A stretch of 64,000 nt of DNA from Mytilisepta virgata (GCA_028015205.1 CM051514.1:46640150-46704149); one strand, 5' to 3'; shown: positions 35,946 to 45,745, counted from the first letter of the stretch. The notes: a model not told the origin generated them from the letters alone. Numbers and translations are program-made.

Positions 35946-36182
35946 ATGAATTTGAAAACTTTCTTTATAACAGTGGTAAGCATTACTGCCATAACAGCCC
36001 ATCATACATATCAAAGGTACTATGGTTATGATGCTCCAGATAGACCCGATATGTTTCCTGACCCGCTTGATGCACCAGATTACTATCCTGGCTACTATTA
36101 TCCAAATTCTCCGTATGGTTATCCGGTGATAGGAAACAATCAAGTTAGATCTATGAAACGGATAGGTACCAGTTGGTTTTGA
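35946..36182 (+). CDS. Peptide gene 4: secreted DxPD peptide precursor without the Arg-rich tail
   Basis: A 78-residue precursor that begins 19 bases after the acceptor. Residues 1-18 (MNLKTFFITVVSITAITA) are the signal peptide, followed by His-His as in peptide gene 3. Residues 29-45 hold DAPDRPDMFPDPLDAPD. The rest is Tyr- and Pro-rich (YYPGYYYPNSPYGYPV) and ends with a weakly basic NQVRSMKRIGTSWF. Compared with genes 1, 2, 3 and 5 it lacks the Arg blocks and the terminal Gly, yet keeps promoter, exon layout, signal peptide and acidic module. There is no stop or frameshift to suggest a pseudogene. It may be a diverged member with another role. AATAAA words lie at 36205 and 36379. Confidence 0.8.
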   Translation: MNLKTFFITVVSITAITAHHTYQRYYGYDAPDRPDMFPDPLDAPDYYPGYYYPNSPYGYPVIGNNQVRSMKRIGTSWF

Positions 36183-36399
36183 AGTGTCTGCAAGACGGGA
36201 GTAGAATAAAGATATCAATATTTTTCATAATAATGACGCACAGGATTGAAAGGAAAATATGTTTATCATACACCATTTAGTTACACGTTATAAAGAGAAC
36301 TTACATAGTTTCTTCCATGAGTTTTCTGTATCAGATTTTAAATGAAAAACTTTACTGTTATGGTTGCAAAATTCATTTAATAAATCAGAAATTAATTCT

Positions 36400-36967
36400 T
36401 TCATTTTTTATTATTTTCGAACAACAGAAATATACACTTGTATATCATAACTTAAAAAAAAAGATGTAAAAAGGAAGAACAAAATGAATCCCAAAGCCAC
36501 TTTTAATTAAATCTTTTTTACAAAATGTGGGTCTCAAAATTAGATACAGGGGACTTAGTCAATGGTTGTGCATGTCAATCTTATTTTGGAACATTTCAGA
36601 TATAATAAAAAAAAGAAACAGTGACAATATTTACAAACGATGACAAACAGGATTTATATTTTCCCCCGCCATAGTTTTTTTATTCAATATAGTATTAATA
36701 TAACGCCAAAGTAGACTGTGCCAAGTGGAGATCTTATCTACCATTGGTTACGAATATTGTTTTTATTCTACTTTGTGGACTCGTTCAATTTCGTCCCAAA
36801 CTTTTTACCTGGAACCTCAAAGTGTTTGTAATGATGTATGGTGTGTGTATGTGGGTGCCGTGGTGAAGGAGGAGGGGGTTGGCTGATTAAGACGGCCTCT
36901 ATTTGTATTAATACAATTTCGCTTGAGATTTGTTATCTCATCGACGTATCGCTGATAAATTATACGC
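36400..36967. other. Spacer after peptide gene 4
   Basis: No gene seen. AT-rich, with a short G-rich patch near 36840-36885. Confidence 0.4.
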
Positions 36968-37389
36968 ATTGTAAGTTTTCGAGATAGCAAAGTTGAAAAG
37001 TGATATTTTTCAGAAAAAAAAATGAATTACCGATAAACACAATAATAGGTAGTTCCGTTTATATCATGTGGAATATCACTTTTTCAACTTTTAATGCACA
37101 CTATTTTTCAGAGCGGAACAAGTTTGTAATGCGGTTGCCCTATCATTGTCGCGTGATTGTCATTTTGAAACAGAATGAAATAGGAACGTATTGACTATTT
37201 GCGTGAATTGACGACTTTTCATCGATAATTTCCGTAATTCATTTTCATTGGACGATCAGATAAGTAGATCCTTCCGCATTACGCCACACAATGTATTGCC
37301 TGATATTTCCAGTGATACAGCCTGTACGTGATACTGGAAAATATTAGACAAAAAGATCAGAAAAGTTTGCTATCTCGAAAACTTACAAT
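36968..37389. mobile_element. Inverted-repeat element of 0.42 kb
   Basis: ATTGTAAGTTTTCGAGATAG at 36968 is the reverse complement of CTATCTCGAAAACTTACAAT ending at 37388, and the match continues to AGCAAA on each side. An inner foldback around TTGAAAAGTGATATT and AATATCACTTTTTCAAC is also present. An inverted relative lies at 28140-28600. Confidence 0.75.
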
Positions 37390-37560
37390 AGTGCGCATTA
37401 AAAGTTGAAAAAGTGATATTTTTCAGAAAAAAATGAATTACCGATAAACACAATGATAGGTAGTTCCGTATATATCATGTGGAATATCTAAACTCGCCCT
37501 TCGGGCTTGTCCACATGATATAGTCAATATCAAAAACGAAATTACCTAGTATTATTTTAT
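37390..37560. repeat. Second copy of the inner block of the preceding element, with hairpin
   Basis: AGTTGAAAAAGTGATATTTT and AAAATGAATTACCGATAAAC repeat 36990-37040 directly. A hairpin follows with CTCGCCCTTCGGGCTTG at its centre and CATGATATA arms. Confidence 0.65.
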
Positions 37561-37584
37561 ATGTATATATAATGAAGGAACATA

Positions 37585-37692
37585 AATATCGACAAAAGAA
37601 TACCGACGCGACAAAACAGTGGAAAAAGTCCACAAAGTCCAAGGAAGAGACAAAGTCACGCAAGAGAATGGAAAACAACAAACAAACACCAA
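37585..37692 (-). repeat. Dispersed retroelement-tail repeat, copy B (partial)
   Basis: It matches the first half of 2251-2522: AAAGAATACCGACGCGACAA, AAAAGTCCACAAAGTCCAAG and GAGACAAAGTCACGC. Confidence 0.65.
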
Positions 37693-37729
37693 AAGGATAA
37701 ATATAGATTCTCCTTCAGGTACATTGTAC

Positions 37730-37856
37730 GAGTGATTATGGAATTTCTCCACCCGAGATAGTTATTTTTTTTATTTTCAACACGCGAGCTTTAGCGAGCC
37801 TGTTACAATCTAAAATTTAACTATCGAGGTTGGAGAAATTCTACAAATCACGAGTA
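37730..37856. repeat. Foldback hairpin element 4
   Basis: Arms 37730-37765 and 37819-37856 pair through GGAATTTCTCCAC and GTTGGAGAAATTC, plus GATAGTT and AACTATC. The centre is GCGAGCTTTAGCGAGC. Confidence 0.78.
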
Positions 37857-38270
37857 AATTGAATGAGAATCTGTTTTTTCTATGATATTCAACAAAAACC
37901 CCAAGAAAATAAAATTGCTTCGCATTTATTTACATGAACACCATTTCGGAACTTCTCTTGTTTATCTTTCCAATAAAAATAAAAACAAAACGGCGGGAAT
38001 TCCCATGCAAAAATTTAATCACTGGGAAGTACTAGAAATATTATGTATTATGAAATTCCATAACTCACGAATAAATTGAAGGAAAATCTGTGCATGTTTC
38101 TCCCATGATTTTCGACAAAAACCTCAAGAAAATGTCGTTGCTATGTAGTTTACATAGACGTCTTTTCGGGACTTTTCTAGTTTATCGTTCCAATAACTGT
38201 AGAAAAAAACGGCGGTCATTCCCAAATAGAAATTTAATCACCGGGAAGTATTAAAAATATTATGTATTTT
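37857..38270. repeat. Imperfect tandem duplication of about 200 bases
   Basis: Blocks CAACAAAAACCCCAAGAAAA / CGACAAAAACCTCAAGAAAA and TTTAATCACTGGGAAGTACT / TTTAATCACCGGGAAGTATT mark the two copies, which have diverged by roughly 20 percent. Confidence 0.65.
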
Positions 38271-38325
38271 TATCCCACCGATTAAACACGTCAAAAATAG
38301 GAGAAAAAGTGTTCCATGTTTTGTG
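38271..38325 (-). pseudogene. Short reverse transcriptase scrap
   Basis: On the minus strand FSPIFDVFNRWD is readable. It matches ISPIPNVFNRWDKL in remnant C at 55382-55582. About 55 bases only. Confidence 0.5.
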
Positions 38326-38661
38326 TGGTTTCCTTATTTCTTACAGTGTTGTTAATAATAACAGGCGTATTTGAATTTAGGTTTGAATCTCGCATTTCAC
38401 ATGCATAAGTAGTCAACAATCAAAATTATGAACATGCGTGCTCTGTATTAAGATGTTTTTCGCTTTTACCCACTTGGTAATTTTGGTATTTGGATCTGTT
38501 TTTTACCATTTGGCTTTAAACATTTTCGGCATTGAACTCAGCCAATAGTAATTTTACGAAATTTGTAGAGCTCTCTCCTTAAATGGTTTTGGTTTTACCA
38601 TTTAGGTCCTTCGGTATTTTGAGTGTGCTCTTCAAATTTTTTTTATTGTTGGTTTGTTTAT

Positions 38662-38735
38662 GAACATTTTAGGCCTTGGACACAACTTACGACGAAATGT
38701 TCACATTTTGATTCATCGAAATTGGTATCAAACAA
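38662..38735 (-). repeat. Dispersed core repeat, copy 3
   Basis: GGCCTTGGACACAACTTACG, CGAAATGTTCACATTTTGAT and GAAATTGGTATC in minus orientation. Confidence 0.55.
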
Positions 38736-38956
38736 ATTTGTATAAATTATGCATCGAAACTGCTACCATACATGTATAATATCTTTATTGTTAATGAGTG
38801 GATGAATATATGCACCTCCTGGTGGTTTTCAAGTGCAAGAGGGTACATGTAACAACAGTTCATTTGCTAGCATTTAGGTACTAGCATGACTTCGATAATT
38901 TAAATTTACTGTAGTACAAATGTAAGGCGGTTAAAATTTGTGGAAAACCAACTTGT

Positions 38957-39608
38957 GTCTCCTTTGTGAATAGCTCTGTCTGTAGATGGTTTTGGCTTCA
39001 CACTTGTGAATAGCTCTGCCTGTAGACGGTTTTGGCTTCACACATGTGAATAGCTCTGTCTGTAGACGGTTTTGGCTTCACACTTGTGAATAGCTCTGTC
39101 TGTAGACGGTTTCGGCTTCACACTTGTGAATAGCTCTGTCTGCAGACGGTTTTGGCTTCACACTTGTGAATAGCTCTGTCTGTAGACGGTTTCGGCTTCA
39201 CATTTGTGAATAGCTCTGTCTGCAGACGGTTTTGGCTTCACACTTGTGAATAGCTCTGTCTGTAGACAGTTTTGGCTTCACACACGTGAATAGCTCTGTC
39301 TGTAGACGGTTTTGGCTTCACACTTGTGAATAGCTCTATCTGTAGACGGTTTCGGCTTCACATTTGTGAATAGCTCTGTCTGCAGACGGTTTTGGCTTCA
39401 CACATGTGAATAGCTCTGTCTGTAGACGGTTTTGGCTTCACACTTGTGAATAGCTCTGTCTGTAGACGGTTTCGGCTTCACACTTGTGAATAGCTCTGTC
39501 TGCAGACGGTTTTGGCTTCACACTTGTGAATAGCTCTGTCTGTAGACGGTTTTGGCTTCACACTTGTGAATAGCTCTGTCTGTAGACGGTTTTGGCTTCA
39601 CACTTATG
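38957..39608. repeat. 40 bp minisatellite, about 16 units
   Basis: The unit is TGTAGACGGTTTTGGCTTCA then CACTTGTGAATAGCTCTGTC. Each unit contains two small palindromes, TTCACA-CT-TGTGAA and GTCT-GT-AGAC. Variants (TTTCGGC, CTGCAGAC, CACATGTG) recur in an ordered way, suggesting larger repeat units of two or three. The period of 40 with stops in all frames argues against coding. Confidence 0.92.
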
Positions 39609-39877
39609 GCCATGATCTCAAATCTGTTAATTTTTCAGCTTCGAACATTTTCTAACTTGAGCACAATTGATAAATTTGTAAATTAACGAAATATCGTGAA
39701 TATCGCGTACATTTAAATAATTGACAGTAAAATAACAAAATACAGTAAACACGATGTTGTATTTAATAATGAAACAAATTGTGTGACAACATAATAAAAG
39801 GAAAAACAAACATTCTATACAAAACAGTCGTTTTGAAATTTAGAAAAAAAATGCATAACATTTTAAAACTGAAATAT

Positions 39878-39963
39878 GAAATTTTTATCAATACTTTCAG
39901 TTTATTTTATAAGTTTTTTATGAAATTTTTATCAATACTTTCAGTTTATTTAATAAGTTTTGA
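39878..39963. repeat. Short tandem duplication
   Basis: ATGAAATTTTTATCAATACT and TTCAGTTTATTT with ATAAGTTTT occur twice in a row, with a period of about 42. Confidence 0.7.
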
Positions 39964-40142
39964 CGTAATTTTAAAGCCACAACGGTCCTGCTTAATGTAT
40001 ATTCTAACAAAATTTAAATTTATATCATGTAAAATCTATCTGTATTGTTACATCTTTTATAATTTTTATTACAGTTTGAATTAACGATAAAATTGTTTTT
40101 ATCTCAATGTTTTCGTGGCGAATGGTTACTTAATACAATTCT

Positions 40143-40215
40143 TTGATAGCAATTTTGATGCACAAGATGTGCACATTTCATCCATTTCCGACTCATCAAT
40201 TGTGCTCAAGGTCTA
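40143..40215 (+). repeat. Dispersed core repeat, copy 4
   Basis: TTTTGATGCACAAGATGTGC, ACATTTCATCCATTTCCGAC and TCATCAATTGTGCTCAAGG. The best-preserved plus-strand copy. Confidence 0.7.
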
Positions 40216-40645
40216 AAATGTTGAAAACCAAAACAACAATCCAAAAAGTTGAAGAGAAAATACCAAAATAGCAAATGACCAAAAAATAAAAATGTAAAAG
40301 TAGAATTTATAGACAGAAAAAAGTTCGAAAAATGTTTTGGTTTAATCGATATACGTCTGACACTAATTGTAATATCAAATATATCAACGCACACTGCAGT
40401 AAACTGTGTTGCTCAAAATATCTTTTATGTCAAACGTCCTTTAAAAGTGGGTAATCTGACGATCCTGTTCTGTCGGTATAAATAAGTGATCTACGATCAG
40501 TATATTTATTTTCTACTGAATTTGTCTTTGTAACCATTTCTCTTTTAAATAGTGTGTAGTTTATACTATCCCTATTTATTTTTTTAAAAGTTTCTATGGA
40601 ATATCAACTACATGCAGTACGTATCCTCGTCTCTTCCTTTATTAA
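40216..40645. other. Stretch without supported gene
   Basis: AT-rich sequence between the dispersed core repeat and a retroelement tail. Nothing supported. Confidence 0.4.
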
Positions 40646-40649
40646 ACTA

Positions 40650-40935
40650 GAGTTGATGGACAAAATTAGACTTATTATACTTAAGAGGACAAACACACCC
40701 AAGGAGCAATAAAAAAAACGCAATCCACCAGACAGACCAAACCCGGGAAGACAGAACAATCACAAGCACAACAAACAAACACTGAAAACTAAAAAACAAT
40801 GAACAACACGAACTCCTATAAAAACCAGGAGCGAACCCAGGCGCACCGGAAGTACAAGCAGCCCGCACTCCGCACACGACACCCGCCGTGAAGTTCAACA
40901 AAGTCAATCCAGTGGTAGTCACAAATCGGTGGAGG
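40650..40935 (-). repeat. Retroelement tail repeat, GC-richer type
   Basis: The segment reads as the reverse of 49370-49520 (CTTAAGAGGACAAACAC, GCAATCCACCAGACAGAC, CCCGGGAAGACAGAAC). It continues into AACTCCTATAAAAACCAGGA with CGCACCGGAAGTACAAGC, like the end of 2251-2522. The 97-codon minus-strand open frame here is not supported as a gene. Confidence 0.65.
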
Positions 40936-41467
40936 TACATGAAAGTTACGATAGTGGAAACAGGTCCAACATCATCTTAGCTTTTGGAACACTGTAACGG
41001 TCAAGCAATTCGTGATGACGACCGTAAAATTTTCAAAGTGATGACATCATTTAATCCTGATAAACCCCTGGTTAAGAAGCTTTTGTGACTGGGGTAATCC
41101 TCTTTGTCGAAAGTCATGGTCACTCACGCATGCCCTTATCGGATAAGCTGAGAAACGTATACGTCACATGCAGGCGATGCTGGTATATTGCTACACAAGA
41201 AGGGAAAGTAAATAATATTTATCCTGCAATCAAGCCATTTCCGGTCTAATAAAAGGGGTAGAATAAACTTTAGTCGTATTAGGTCAATGACCTAATAAAG
41301 TCTACTGGTACTTGTTTACATGAAGAGCGCGAGGGGCGTAGTGAATGTACCAGATGACGTCGTGGAGTTTCCCGCGTTTTCACGGCAATTGGATTTCAAC
41401 TTCAATCGTTATTTTAAGGCATTTTATGCATCTAAAGGGGACTGCAGGATAAAGAAAATACAAAGTC

Positions 41468-41565
41468 ATTGTCGGAAAATATAAAATTTATTTAGGCTCG
41501 CTAAAGCTCGCCTTTTCTCATGTTTCTAAAGCTCTCCCAAATAAAATTTTATTTTTTCCGACAAT
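41468..41565. repeat. Foldback hairpin element 5, inserted in a reverse transcriptase remnant
   Basis: Arms ATTGTCGGAAAATATAAAAT and ATTTTATTTTTTCCGACAAT surround GGCTCGCTAAAGCTCGCC. The reverse transcriptase reading at 41567-41853 stops making sense exactly here. Confidence 0.8.
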
Positions 41566-41566
41566 C

Positions 41567-41853
41567 ACTATGTATTGTATATTAAAGTCGAAGTCTTCAC
41601 GTTTGTCATAAAGTTTTGTCTTCAGATGTCCCTCGTTGTCTATTTCGAGAAACGAATCCAAATATGAAGCGGATTTTGATGTATCTGTAGTATCCTTAAT
41701 TTCAAGCTCACTGGGGTAGATGACATACAGAAAGTCATGGAATTTATCGTTATTTAACGACAACACGTCATCTATATAAAGAAAAGTGAAATTAAAGGAT
41801 TGGGCTAGTTTCTTTTTGTTTTCACATAGAAGCCCTGGAATGAAGTCAAATAA
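41567..41853 (-). pseudogene. Reverse transcriptase remnant B with YIDD box
   Basis: This minus-strand fragment has an unbroken reading of about 95 codons: FIPGLLCENKKKLAQ, then FNFTFLYIDDVLSLNNDKFH, IYPSELEIKDTTDTSKSASY, LDSFLEIDNEGHLKTKLYDK and REDFDFN. YIDD is the catalytic motif of reverse transcriptases. The flanking words match remnants A and C, so all belong to one family. I take it as Penelope-like or a close relative, by memory of bivalve sequences. It is truncated at both ends; foldback 5 cuts the 3' side. Confidence 0.85.
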
Positions 41854-41854
41854 A

Positions 41855-41945
41855 CGTTACCAATCAGGGCAAAACGTAAATGGTAAATATGATATTTTAA
41901 ATGTTACCAATCAGGGCAAAACATTAATGGTAAATGTGATATACT
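41855..41945. repeat. Short tandem duplication
   Basis: GTTACCAATCAGGGCAAAAC with ATGGTAAATRTGATAT occurs twice with a period of about 47. Confidence 0.7.
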
Positions 41946-42364
41946 TAAAATAGGGTGATTCAATTTTCCCAGTTTTTTTTATTGAAGGGTGCTCAGACCT
42001 CCAAACTTGTAAAAAAGACCGCTTGGTGGGAGAGGAAGCTCGAAATGGAAATTTTATTGCACGTGCGTAATTTAAATCAGGAATATTTACACCGCATATA
42101 TTGTATTCTGATTATAATTATTGGTGTAATTAATCTCTTATTATTGTTGTGGTAATATGTTTCCAACATGTACACATTAATTTAAATAATTAAAATGCAT
42201 ATTTACGATTTTGAAGTTTCCGATATTTTCACTGAATACTAACTATTTAAAATGTTTAAATGTCGACCAAAACCGATCGATCAGTCAAACAGTATTGAAT
42301 ATTGCCGCCTAAATCCATATAAATCAAAAATGTGCATCTTTCTTTTTCTGTAAACGGTACTCAT

Positions 42365-42429
42365 TATAAAAATTAAATATAGAAGAAAATTTATCAGTTT
42401 ACAGTGAGAGGTAACGTAAACAACAGGAG
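42365..42429 (+). promoter_or_regulatory. Promoter and untranslated exon 1 of peptide gene 5
   Basis: TATAAAAATT begins at 42365. TTATCAGTTTACAG gives an initiator A at 42396, 31 bases on. Exon 1 ends at 42429 before GTAAGG. A second possible donor (AGAG|GTAACG) lies 20 bases earlier. An ATGTGCAT octamer-like word lies about 40 bases before TATA. Confidence 0.65.
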
Positions 42430-43090
42430 GTAAGGTTTTCATTATTTAGTTATATATTCTATAAAATTTTATTTTCATGCGTGTAATTCTATCAAGATAT
42501 TTTTCAACGATAGATAGATAGACATGTCAGCAAAACGATCTTAAGTATGAAAAGAGATTATCCTTTAAGATTAATAAACGTTCAAAACAAAATAAAGTTT
42601 GAGTTTTAAGACACTTTACGTGCACTTGGCTTATTAGTAACTGAAACTGGGGTACATGGTGGGAGCCACCGACATTCGGCAAGGACGCTGACAATCCTTG
42701 TCAGTAAAGCCCGAATACGAACACATCTCTATGCGACATGGATTCGAATTCATAAGGTTTGATAACTATATAGATCACTCGGTCACCATTTAGTTTTAAT
42801 TGGTGATAGAAAACCATTAGTTAAAAGCCCGAAAAAATTCTTGTAAACAGAACTGCTTTTTCTATTCAGAAGAATAAACTGTTGTGATATTACAATGCAT
42901 GTAACAATTGATTTTCTCTCATCATCACATCCAAGGTAAGGTTTCCAAATTACACGTAGCTGCCGTAGCCGTTTTGTTACTTTTGGTGGTAATCCGAAAA
43001 GTACTTCCGAAGACCAAATATTAAAAAATTGTACAGCTAAGAAAAACAAATATCCACGAGTCAGATTACCTAAAATTGGATTAAATAGAG

Positions 43091-43223
43091 AATAATACAT
43101 GGTAAAATCTGTATCACATGTTGTATCAACCCGAGAAACCAATACCAGCCAGAGGGTCTTGGCCCGAGGGCTGATATTGGTCGATGTTGATACAGCATGC
43201 GATGCAAATCTTAACATGTATTA
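43091..43223. repeat. Foldback hairpin element 6
   Basis: AATAATACATG and CATGTATTAT are the outer ends. TTGTATCAAC / GTTGATACA and CCAATA / TATTGG continue the stem. The centre is GAGGGTCTTGGCCCGAGGG. Confidence 0.78.
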
Positions 43224-43335
43224 TACACTTTATCATACATTTAAACAGAGGACTTCAAATTTACCAGTTTAAAGTCTACTGCCACAAATGAAATTGATTG
43301 GAAAAAATATTTTGTGAAAAAAAATTAAAGAAATG

Positions 43336-43438
43336 GGGGGGGGGGGAGTTGAAAAAAAGTAAAATAATTGGGAAAAATTGAACAACGTTTGTATTTTGAA
43401 ATTTAACCCCCTCAAAAAAAACAATCGCCCCCCCCCCC
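43336..43438. repeat. Opposed G-run and C-run
   Basis: A run of about 12 G near 43336 and about 11 C near 43428, separated by AT-rich sequence. They could pair or form G-quadruplex-type structures, and they are likely length-variable. Confidence 0.6.
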
Positions 43439-43810
43439 TAAAAACCAAATACAAAATAGATTAAATTGAAAAAAAATGAAAGAAGCTATGCGATATGGGT
43501 AACCCATGCGATAAAGGGTATGACGTCATAGACGTCAGATACGGACCAACATCATGGGCTTTATCGTATATTCAAAACTCCTGTATTTAGTACCAAATAT
43601 ATGATAAATCTAAATAATTCAGTTTGATTTTAATACTGCATTTCGATTGGCTAAATAGCATACAGCAACATTGGTTATACTGTATAACCTTTTTAGGTCT
43701 TGTGACATCACCAACGGATTAATCCGCCACTTGTAAATCAAATAGTCCCGTGTCATTATTGATGCTTGAATCGAGAAATCATTGTACTTCTGTTTGGAAA
43801 TAAAATTATA

Positions 43811-43932
43811 AGGAATGTTTCCAATTTTTGAACAGGTTTGGGTCAGTTTAATGTATTCATAAACTACTTCGCGGTTTATTATGCATAAACTGACCCAAAC
43901 CAGGTTATATCGTTCAAAAATTGGAAACTTCC
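43811..43932. repeat. Foldback hairpin element 7
   Basis: The left arm holds GTTTCCAATTTTTGAACAGG and TTTGGGTCAGTTTA; the right arm holds the reverse, ending ATTGGAAAC near 43927. The loop is ACTACTTCGCGG. It ends about 45 bases before the acceptor of peptide gene 5, so it could affect splicing of that exon. Confidence 0.82.
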
Positions 43933-44003
43933 TTAAGTATTTGAGTTTTTTGAAATGTAACGATCTTTATTCACAGATAAATGAGTACACCAAGACAAAA
44001 AGA

Positions 44004-44390
44004 ATGAAGAGCTATAATATCTTAGCATTGGTCTGTTTGATACTTGGTAGCTTTGTATCGGGTCAGTTTGATTTCGACACGCCGGATACGCCAGATCGAC
44101 CTGACAGACCAGATTTCGGTGATAGGCCGGACTTTCTTGATTTTGATAGAAGCGACCTCATACGACGAAGATTCGGAAGGTTTGATTTTGACACACCAGA
44201 CACACCGGACTTCTTTGACAATGATAATTTCTTCAGACGACGCATAATCAGACGACCAAGAAGAAGAATTGTATTTAGACGACCAGTATTCCGAAGACGA
44301 CGAAGAATTATTAGACGCCCTAGGAGGATCGTATTCAGACGTATTCGTAGGACAAGAAGACCAAGAAACTTTAGGCTCATACGGGGATAA
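44004..44390 (+). CDS. Peptide gene 5: long secreted acidic/Arg-rich peptide precursor with internal duplication
   Basis: A 128-residue precursor, the longest of the set. I start it at the ATG at 44004, 27 bases after the acceptor; the more upstream ATG in the frame (43881) lies in the intron. Residues 1-20 (MKSYNILALVCLILGSFVSG) are the signal peptide. Two modules follow. The first starts FDFDTPDTPDRPDRPDFGD and ends LIRRRFGR. The second starts again with FDFDTPDTPDFFDNDN and runs into about 70 residues of Arg-rich sequence with RRP, FRRPVFR and RRIVFRR words. The mature region has 36 Arg and no cysteine. RRRFGR before the second module is a plausible protease site that would release two peptides. 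The final residue is Gly. FRRPVFR is shared with peptide gene 1. AATAAA words lie at 44489 and 44507. Probably a cationic secreted peptide; target unknown. Confidence 0.88.
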   Translation: MKSYNILALVCLILGSFVSGQFDFDTPDTPDRPDRPDFGDRPDFLDFDRSDLIRRRFGRFDFDTPDTPDFFDNDNFFRRRIIRRPRRRIVFRRPVFRRRRRIIRRPRRIVFRRIRRTRRPRNFRLIRG

Positions 44391-44621
44391 ATTGATACAA
44401 CAGTTTGGTTTTATTCCAGTTTGTCTCCAATCAGATTGTGAACAAGCAAATATATACGCGACTTACGTTCATATTGATTATTCCATACAATAAATCAATG
44501 TTCAAAAATAAAGAATGATATGTTATGATCATTTGTAAGATTTTTTAATTTCTCGAGGTCTTCATCCCAAATTCCACCCCCTCTCCCCTTAATGGAGGGT
44601 CAAATACTTCTTCATAAATAT

Positions 44622-44690
44622 TTTATGACACAAGACGGTCCAATTTCGTCAATTTTAGACTCATCAGTTGTGTTCAAACCCCAATACGTC
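44622..44690 (+). repeat. Dispersed core repeat, copy 5
   Basis: ACAAGACGGTCCAATTTCGTC and GACTCATCAGTTGTGTTCAA; diverged. Confidence 0.55.
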
Positions 44691-45427
44691 GAAGAGTAGA
44701 TTCAAATACCAAAACTACCAAAAGACAAGACATTTGAGATCAGATCTATGTAAGAAGGAGATGTCATAAGTTTTTTCATACATTTAACAAAAATTCCTTA
44801 CCATTAATGATTACATGTATCTTATCTACATACGGGGAGTTAATGGGAACACCCGTACTTCTACATTAGACCTACAGACGATAAAGGGCTACTGAAATCC
44901 AAACGCTATGAAAAATGATAGGCTTTTAATTTTCCAACTGTGAGTTAATTTTCCCTTTCTTAACACTACCATCCTATCATAGCAGGTTGTCTTGCATTTG
45001 ACACATAAGATGACTTTCTCAACAGAAAGTAATTACATAAACTCAAAATAGATGTCTCAAGTTGAATTATTTATTTATCAAAGAACTTCCCTCGTTATAT
45101 TATGCGGTCTATCCCAAGATAGACATTTACTTGTACATAATACTGCAGGTTGTTAGTTTCGGATTTTCATACAAGAGGGGTCGAGCGAATGGAAACCCGA
45201 ATCCGATCCTTGAACCAAATACTAGTAATTATGTATTAGTAATCTCTCTGGATTGTGCCTATGTCCGGGCAATGACAACTGGTCTATACTGGGGCAATAA
45301 CTATTATACATATTGTACCGTTACATTCTATCAGTTGTAGTCTTTTGGTTGTCAAGAAATATTTGTTTTTTTCCTGCGAGTATTTGATGATAGCATTCCC
45401 GGGTATGTAGATATCTCTTACCACAGT

Positions 45428-45478
45428 ATCTGCACATTTCAACAATTTATGTCTCATCAGCAGTGCTCAAAATCAGAA
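45428..45478 (+). repeat. Dispersed core repeat, copy 6
   Basis: TCTGCACATTTCAACAATTT and TCTCATCAGCAGTGCTCAAA; partial. Confidence 0.55.
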
Positions 45479-45667
45479 ACAACAAACCAAAACTTTGCAA
45501 AGCAGATTCATGTGCTAAAATTACCAAAAGTGTAAAACCAAAACACCATCCACAAAACAATATGGTAATCCTAATTCTGTAACACATCAGGCGAGGCATC
45601 CACTCTGTCCTAATAAAAGAAAAAATCTCTAATACCAATATTTGAAATTATTGTGTTAGATTGCAAC

Positions 45668-45745
45668 ATTTAGGCCTTGAACACAACTGATGAGTCGTAA
45701 ATCGACGAAATTGCACATCTTGTGCATTAAAATTGGTATCATATA
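45668..45745 (-). repeat. Dispersed core repeat, copy 7
   Basis: GGCCTTGAACACAACTGATG, AGTCGTAAATCGACGAAATT and GCACATCTTGTGCATTAAAA. The best-preserved minus-strand copy. Confidence 0.72.

Larger units (their letters stand above)
42430..43976 (+). other. Intron of peptide gene 5
   Basis: Inferred intron of 1.55 kb ending CTTTATTCACAG at 43976. It contains foldback elements 6 and 7 and opposing G and C homopolymer runs. A 144-codon minus-strand open frame (42783-43217) overlaps foldback 6 and has no recognised domain. Confidence 0.6.

Noticed and set aside
38957..39608. CRISPR-like array
   Set aside because: Units are adjacent with no unique spacers, and the genome is eukaryotic.
41518..41766. 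Open frame read as an independent 82-residue protein
   Set aside because: Its first part is a reverse transcriptase fragment and its end is read from an inserted foldback hairpin. Listed instead as remnant B plus foldback 5.
42783..43217. 144-codon minus-strand open frame
   Set aside because: It runs through a foldback hairpin and has no recognised domain or splice signals.
44269..44493. Acidic open frame overlapping peptide gene 5
   Set aside because: It is the +1 reading of the Arg-rich tract, with no own start context. Kept only as an observation on charge flipping.
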